Positions 60,001 to 64,000 of a stretch of 64,000 bases of DNA are shown in pieces. The notes beneath the pieces are model-generated. The model saw nothing but the letters and a program-made list of their open reading frames with translations, did no database searches and was not told the DNA's origin. Source of the stretch: Symbiodinium natans (taxonomy: Eukaryota > Sar > Dinophyceae > Suessiales > Symbiodiniaceae); the NCBI GenBank assembly GCA_905221605.1, contig CAJNDS010001024.1, positions 645,501 through 709,500 on the forward strand, read 5' to 3'. Position numbers and translations under genes: made by a program. Numbering within the stretch: position 1 is the stretch's first letter; the number at the start of each line of letters is the position of its first letter.

Positions 60001-63000
60001 TACTCCTTCTTCATCTACGATGCAGATGAGCCCCGGGGCTCATCCGGGGTTCCAGGGTACCCCCGAATTTTTAGGGTCTGTCGGTCTTGGGGTTCCTATA
60101 GGTGTCGGTCTTGGGGTTCCTATTGGGCTCAAGAGGGTTGTGGGCTTCCAAAAGCCCAGAAAGGCGGGCGAAGACGCCTTCCTCCCAGGTTCACCCGGCG
60201 CCATTTCCAGAACGAGCTGGGCATGGACAGGGGGGAAATCGGGGAAGCACTCCAGATTTCAGAGCATTTGGAGGCTTTCTGACATCATTTCAGAGTGTTA
60301 GATTCAGTCAGAGCTATATCAATTGTCAATTGTTTACGCACCATTAGACGTTGGTATTGCTTGTGTAGCAGCTGTAAACAACGTCTCAAACTGTTACTAC
60401 TACCGCCACGATGCTGTTCACCAAAACCAATGCTTGCGACTCGAAATCTGCCAGTAGATGCTGAGCTGGTGGTCCTGGTCTTGTTATGGATGTGACAGTT
60501 ACTGACTGCAGCCTATAAGGCTTGAAAGAACCCCCTGACTCGCAAGCCAGAACTCAGACTCTGAACCCAGGCTGAACTCTGAAGCTCCTCAGCCCTTAGC
60601 ACCAAACACCCCTCTTAAGTCCCCAAAGTCCCCTCTATGAACTTCCTGAGCCTCCCACCCCCCCCCGGCCCCCCAAAAAACCCCTCCCTGAAGGACCTGG
60701 AGCCGCGCGTGGATGTGCGCCTACCCGAGCGGGCGGTTCCCAGGCGTGCGCGGGGACGTCCTTCGGTGGTTTGTCGTAGTCAGGCTTAGTGGCTTGGGAG
60801 GCTTTAGGGATTCGGGCCTGCTTACGGCAATATATTGGTCTTAGAAGAGGGCCGGGGGGACGATGGCCAGGGCGAAGACCCCGCCCTACACTGGCTACGG
60901 CTCCTGGGATGACTCCATGGGCTCCGTGACACACCTCATCCCGAAGCAGCCGAAGAAGGACCTGAGGTTTGGGGGTGTTACCTTAAGCCGTAGAAGCTCT
61001 TCCGAAATAAGTGGCCGTGTTGCAGGGATGATCCAGCCGAGAAGACGGGAAGAGCCGCAGCTCTTGCAGTCGAACAGGATGACTCGTCGTTATTGATAGG
61101 GAAGCGTGCGTCATGAAAGCCGATGTCTGCGTTTCTTTCGTCGCAACGAAGCTTCTGAAGCGCCAAAAACCCTGGGCCCTAACCCTCTTAGGACCCGAAG
61201 CCCCGAAACTCTGAACCCTAACCCCGGCCAAGAGCTCTCTGCAGGACTTCGTGAAGCTCTTCCGGCACGAAGGAAAGGTCCTGCGGTTCAAGGCAAAGTT
61301 CGCCAACCCGAAGCCGGAGGAAGCTCGGCCTTTTTGGGTTTGAAGGGCACCCTAAGAGCCCTGAAGAGGCCCCCAACACCCCGGTGGCACTGCGCAGCCC
61401 CACAGTGAAGGGAAGCGAACTGAAGAAGGGAAGAAGGGGAAGCGCTTCCCCGCCTCCGCCTGGCCTGTTCCCTTCTGCCTCTCTGTCTGAGGACGCAGAC
61501 CGCATCTTCGTCATTAGCTACTACCTGCAGGACCAGGGGCTACAGCAGAGCTCTGGGGCGAGTTACTACAACTTTTAGAGCAATCCTTGAAGCCCAATTC
61601 TGAGCCCGAGCAACGAGGGTTTCGCCGCACGCGTGGGTGGCCGACCGTGGCCTCGCGACCCCACGCCGCACGATGCAAGGACGACACCGTGGCCATCCAC
61701 GAGCCGCCGCAGAGGAACTTGGGCTTCCCGGCCGAAGCTAAACTTTCGCAGATTTTTCTGGAGGCTCGGTAGATTCGGGCTCGGTTCTCGGTGTTAGGCT
61801 TGTTTTTGGGAGTTTCTTAAGGATACCAACAAGGGCGTCTTTCGAGCACACCGTGGGATTAAGGGGGCTTCGGGGGGTCTAGGTTGTGTTTAGGTTGTGT
61901 GAAGCTTCGGGGTGATTTTTTCACACTCGAACCCCAAGAGAAACCATCAACAAGGATGAAAAAGCGAAATCCCCGAGGACCCCAAGAAACCCGCATGTAG
62001 AAAAACTAAACGCGCGTAGCCGAGGCATCGTCACGGGCCGCTTCTTGGAGAAGGGTCCCGGCCCAAGAAGCGAACTCGGAGGGCTCCGATATGGGCAGTC
62101 CTCCAGGGTCCATTTCCGGGATACCCCAGGCGTCTCTGAGGTTGTTTTGCGGGGCTTAGCACGAGGGTCTGGGGTCTGGGCTGGTCAGGTGGGTGGGTGG
62201 TTTCATTGAAAAAGTGTATAAGCCATCCTGCCATAAATGGCGCCCGTAGGAGGACCCTCTTGCAAGTTCTCAAACGTTTGGGGCGGGTAAGTGGTTTGGG
62301 GGAGTTTCGGAAGTTTAGCCGCTTAGGTGTGTAGGGGTATCGGAGGAAGCTCGGCAATGGAACCGTGTATGCAGATGCCCAGCAGAGTCGAGCAGCTGAG
62401 ACAAAGCGTGTCCAAAGGAAGCTCGTTGCAGTACAACCTCGGGGGCAAAGCTCTCAAGAACGTCAACTTCAACACCAGCAGTGCAGGGCGGATCCCAGGC
62501 CTTACATCTCAGCTCCAAGAGCGTTCCCAGAGACATAAGCACCATGCAACCACACAGGGTGTAGGGGCTTGGGGTTTAGGGATGTGTAGGGCTCCCCGGC
62601 CTTTTTTTGAGCACCTTTGAGTATCCTGGCACGTGTTGGCCCAGGTATCCACATGAACCAGGTCACCGGAGAGCTCTTCCAGCCCAATGACCTCATCCCA
62701 GGCCATGGGAATATGTTCTCTTCACTTTCGATGCGACCTCGGCCCATCCCGAAAAGCCCTCTGGGCCGATGCTTCGCTCGAGTCCTCTCGTGAACTTCTT
62801 GGAACGTCTTTGAGTCGAGATCCTCGGATCTCACGTGGTCTTGGGCTTTTAGCTCCCGCCAGGCAAGGTCATCAAGATCTACAACAACGAGTTCCTCATC
62901 GTGGACATGGATGAGTACTCGAAGAAGGCTCCTTGGCCGAGAGCACATCTCACATCGTGAGCCCTCAAGCCTGAACCTTGAACCGTAAACCAGCAAACCT

Positions 63001-63990
63001 TGGGGCATGCCCGAAAAAAGGCCGGGACCCTCAGCCCCAGGTCTTTGAGAACCCGGATGCCTTGCTGCGGACGTTCGACCTCGAGGTGGATCATGGGGCT
63101 GGGATGTGGGGGGATCTATTTGATCTATTTCGGAATGTCAGGTTGATTCTCAGTTGAGGATGTAAGGTGAGAAGGTGATGGCACCCGCGCGCACAAGGCA
63201 GTCCTTCAGAAGATCAGGGACTCTATGCGGCAGCAGTACCCACTGGTGCGGGACGTCTTCAGGCGCGGCAAAGGGTTCCGGAGCGAATTCTGACGCCTGA
63301 AAGTCCCATTGCTAGATAGTCGCGCTTTTCTTCACGGGATTCCCCCGTCTTCTGACCCCAGTCAGCCCTCAGCCCTCGACTTTTAGCCTCCCTAAATGAG
63401 CTAACATGGACTGGGCTCCTAAACTAATCTCCCAACCCTTGCATTGCTAAGTGTGAAGGAAGTTCGATGGCGACCACGATGGCGTAGCCCAGCTGAAGTT
63501 GCAGGCTTCTGAAGGCACAGGCACAGGTGCTTGCAGGATCTCTCAGGCAAAAGCGCTCTTCGCCCGGGATACAACACTGCAACCCTAAACCATAAACCCT
63601 TGCCCCCCAAAAAAACCCAAAAAATCCTTTGTGCTTTTTAGGTGCTCACGGTGGCCGAGTTCCAGCAGGCTCTGGAGAGATTCGGCTTCCAGCTGTCGCC
63701 CGAGGACTGCCCTTAGTGGACTTGGGATTGATGTCCCGGAGGATCTATCTCAGTGCCATGCTCATAAAGCCTCGGGCGTAACGTCAAAACCTCCAACCCA
63801 CATCCGCCCCAAGACCCTAACACCCCGACAGGCCGCGTCAAGCCCCAAGCCGCCACATGAGGACGTGCTCAAGATCATGAGGCACTTCGACACTCGGAAG
63901 GATGGCCAGGTCAGTTACAACGAGTTCTGCGACGCCTTGTTGCTGGGCATAGACACGTGGGACCCTTCAGCCCAGGGCTTGAGTCTACTC
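54028..63990 (+). CDS. EFHC1: EFHC1/RIB72-like protein: three DM10 domains and EF-hands, more than 20 micro-exons, possibly 3' incomplete
   Basis: Flagellar doublet-microtubule inner protein family (RIB72, EFHC1/2). N-terminal piece LPNLPGYTF (54028) resembles the family's opening. DM10-1: DLPAWDAFDRHVLRFSGYFK (56220-56279), ENFR|VRKVTIYYYLED (56473-56506, 56785-56819), DDTCQIIEPKQDNSGIPQ (57050-57104), QLIRRHRFP (57238-57310), LQIYGRTIFVTDCDPFTR (to 57589). DM10-2: MQQFLENDKK|VLRFFAVLDD (58645-58707, 58816-58845), TIMFFLADDMIEIREQY (59348-59422), DNFPIFFRKGKMP (59563-59617), QLLGTYSFFIYDADE (about 59981), FTRRHFQNELG (about 60189). Linker PPYTGYGSWDDS (60883). DM10-3: KVLRFKAKF (61245-61322), DADRIFVISYYLQ (61492-61530), DDTVAIHEPPQRNLG (61680-61722), IVTGRFLEKG (62025), KVIKIYNNEFLIVDMDEYS (62855). 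EF-hands: DGDHDG|VLTVAEF (63466 and 63642) and DTRKDGQVSYNEF (63889). Exons before 56.2 kb are uncertain. Confidence 0.88.
55137..55159. repeat. uninterrupted run of 23 C
   Basis: Homopolymer in an EFHC1-like gene intron, the same length as the one at 25387. Confidence 0.95.
60074..60124. repeat. two tandem copies of a 24-25 bp unit
   Basis: TGTCGGTCTTGGGGTTCCTAT occurs twice in a row within an EFHC1-like gene intron. Confidence 0.8.
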
Positions 63991-64000
63991 TAGCTGGGTC

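Overview
The window looks like nuclear DNA of a dinoflagellate, most likely a Symbiodiniaceae-type alga. Coding pieces are short, GC-rich exons split by many introns. Most introns I could reconstruct begin with GC or GA rather than GT and end in AG, usually followed by G. Every gene I can recognise lies on the + strand, as in dinoflagellate unidirectional gene blocks. Introns and spacers are littered with degraded TTTAGGG/CCCTAAA words. No bacterial, plastid or viral genome features were seen.

Layout. 1-1.6 kb: the 3' end of a coiled-coil protein gene, then a PDZ-like gene. 2.6-4.75 kb: a hairpin-forming AT-rich array and a roughly 930 bp trinucleotide satellite. 4.75-9 kb: AT-richer DNA with pieces of a RING-finger gene. 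9-12.7 kb: mostly unassigned. 12.7-33.8 kb: one very long DExH-box (DEVH) RNA helicase gene. Three other complete-looking genes lie inside its introns on the same strand: an intronless sulfotransferase-like gene (15.1-16.0 kb), a ten-exon RsmH-type rRNA methyltransferase (18.9-22.4 kb), and telomerase reverse transcriptase, TERT (28.2-32.5 kb). 33.8-37.6 kb: isolated exon-like pieces, perhaps the helicase C-terminus. 37.7-38.7 kb: an intronless nitronate monooxygenase. 41.7-42.3 kb: a three-exon small membrane protein. 43-53.9 kb: unrecognised exons, satellites, and a hypothetical gene with an inverted exon copy nearby. 54-64 kb: an EFHC1/RIB72-like flagellar microtubule inner protein with three DM10 domains and C-terminal EF-hands. 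It is built from many micro-exons and may run off the window.

The main result is the nesting. Helicase exons on either side of the RsmH gene and of the TERT gene join in frame with the expected conserved motif order, using the same GC donor and AG|G acceptor grammar as the other introns. If this is real, removal of a 4.6 kb and a 5.5 kb intron would each delete a whole gene from the precursor. In an organism that matures mRNAs by spliced-leader trans-splicing, host and guest messages from one precursor could then be mutually exclusive.

Limits. Exon boundaries were worked out by eye from reading frame, splice grammar and remembered family motifs. No alignment or transcript was available.
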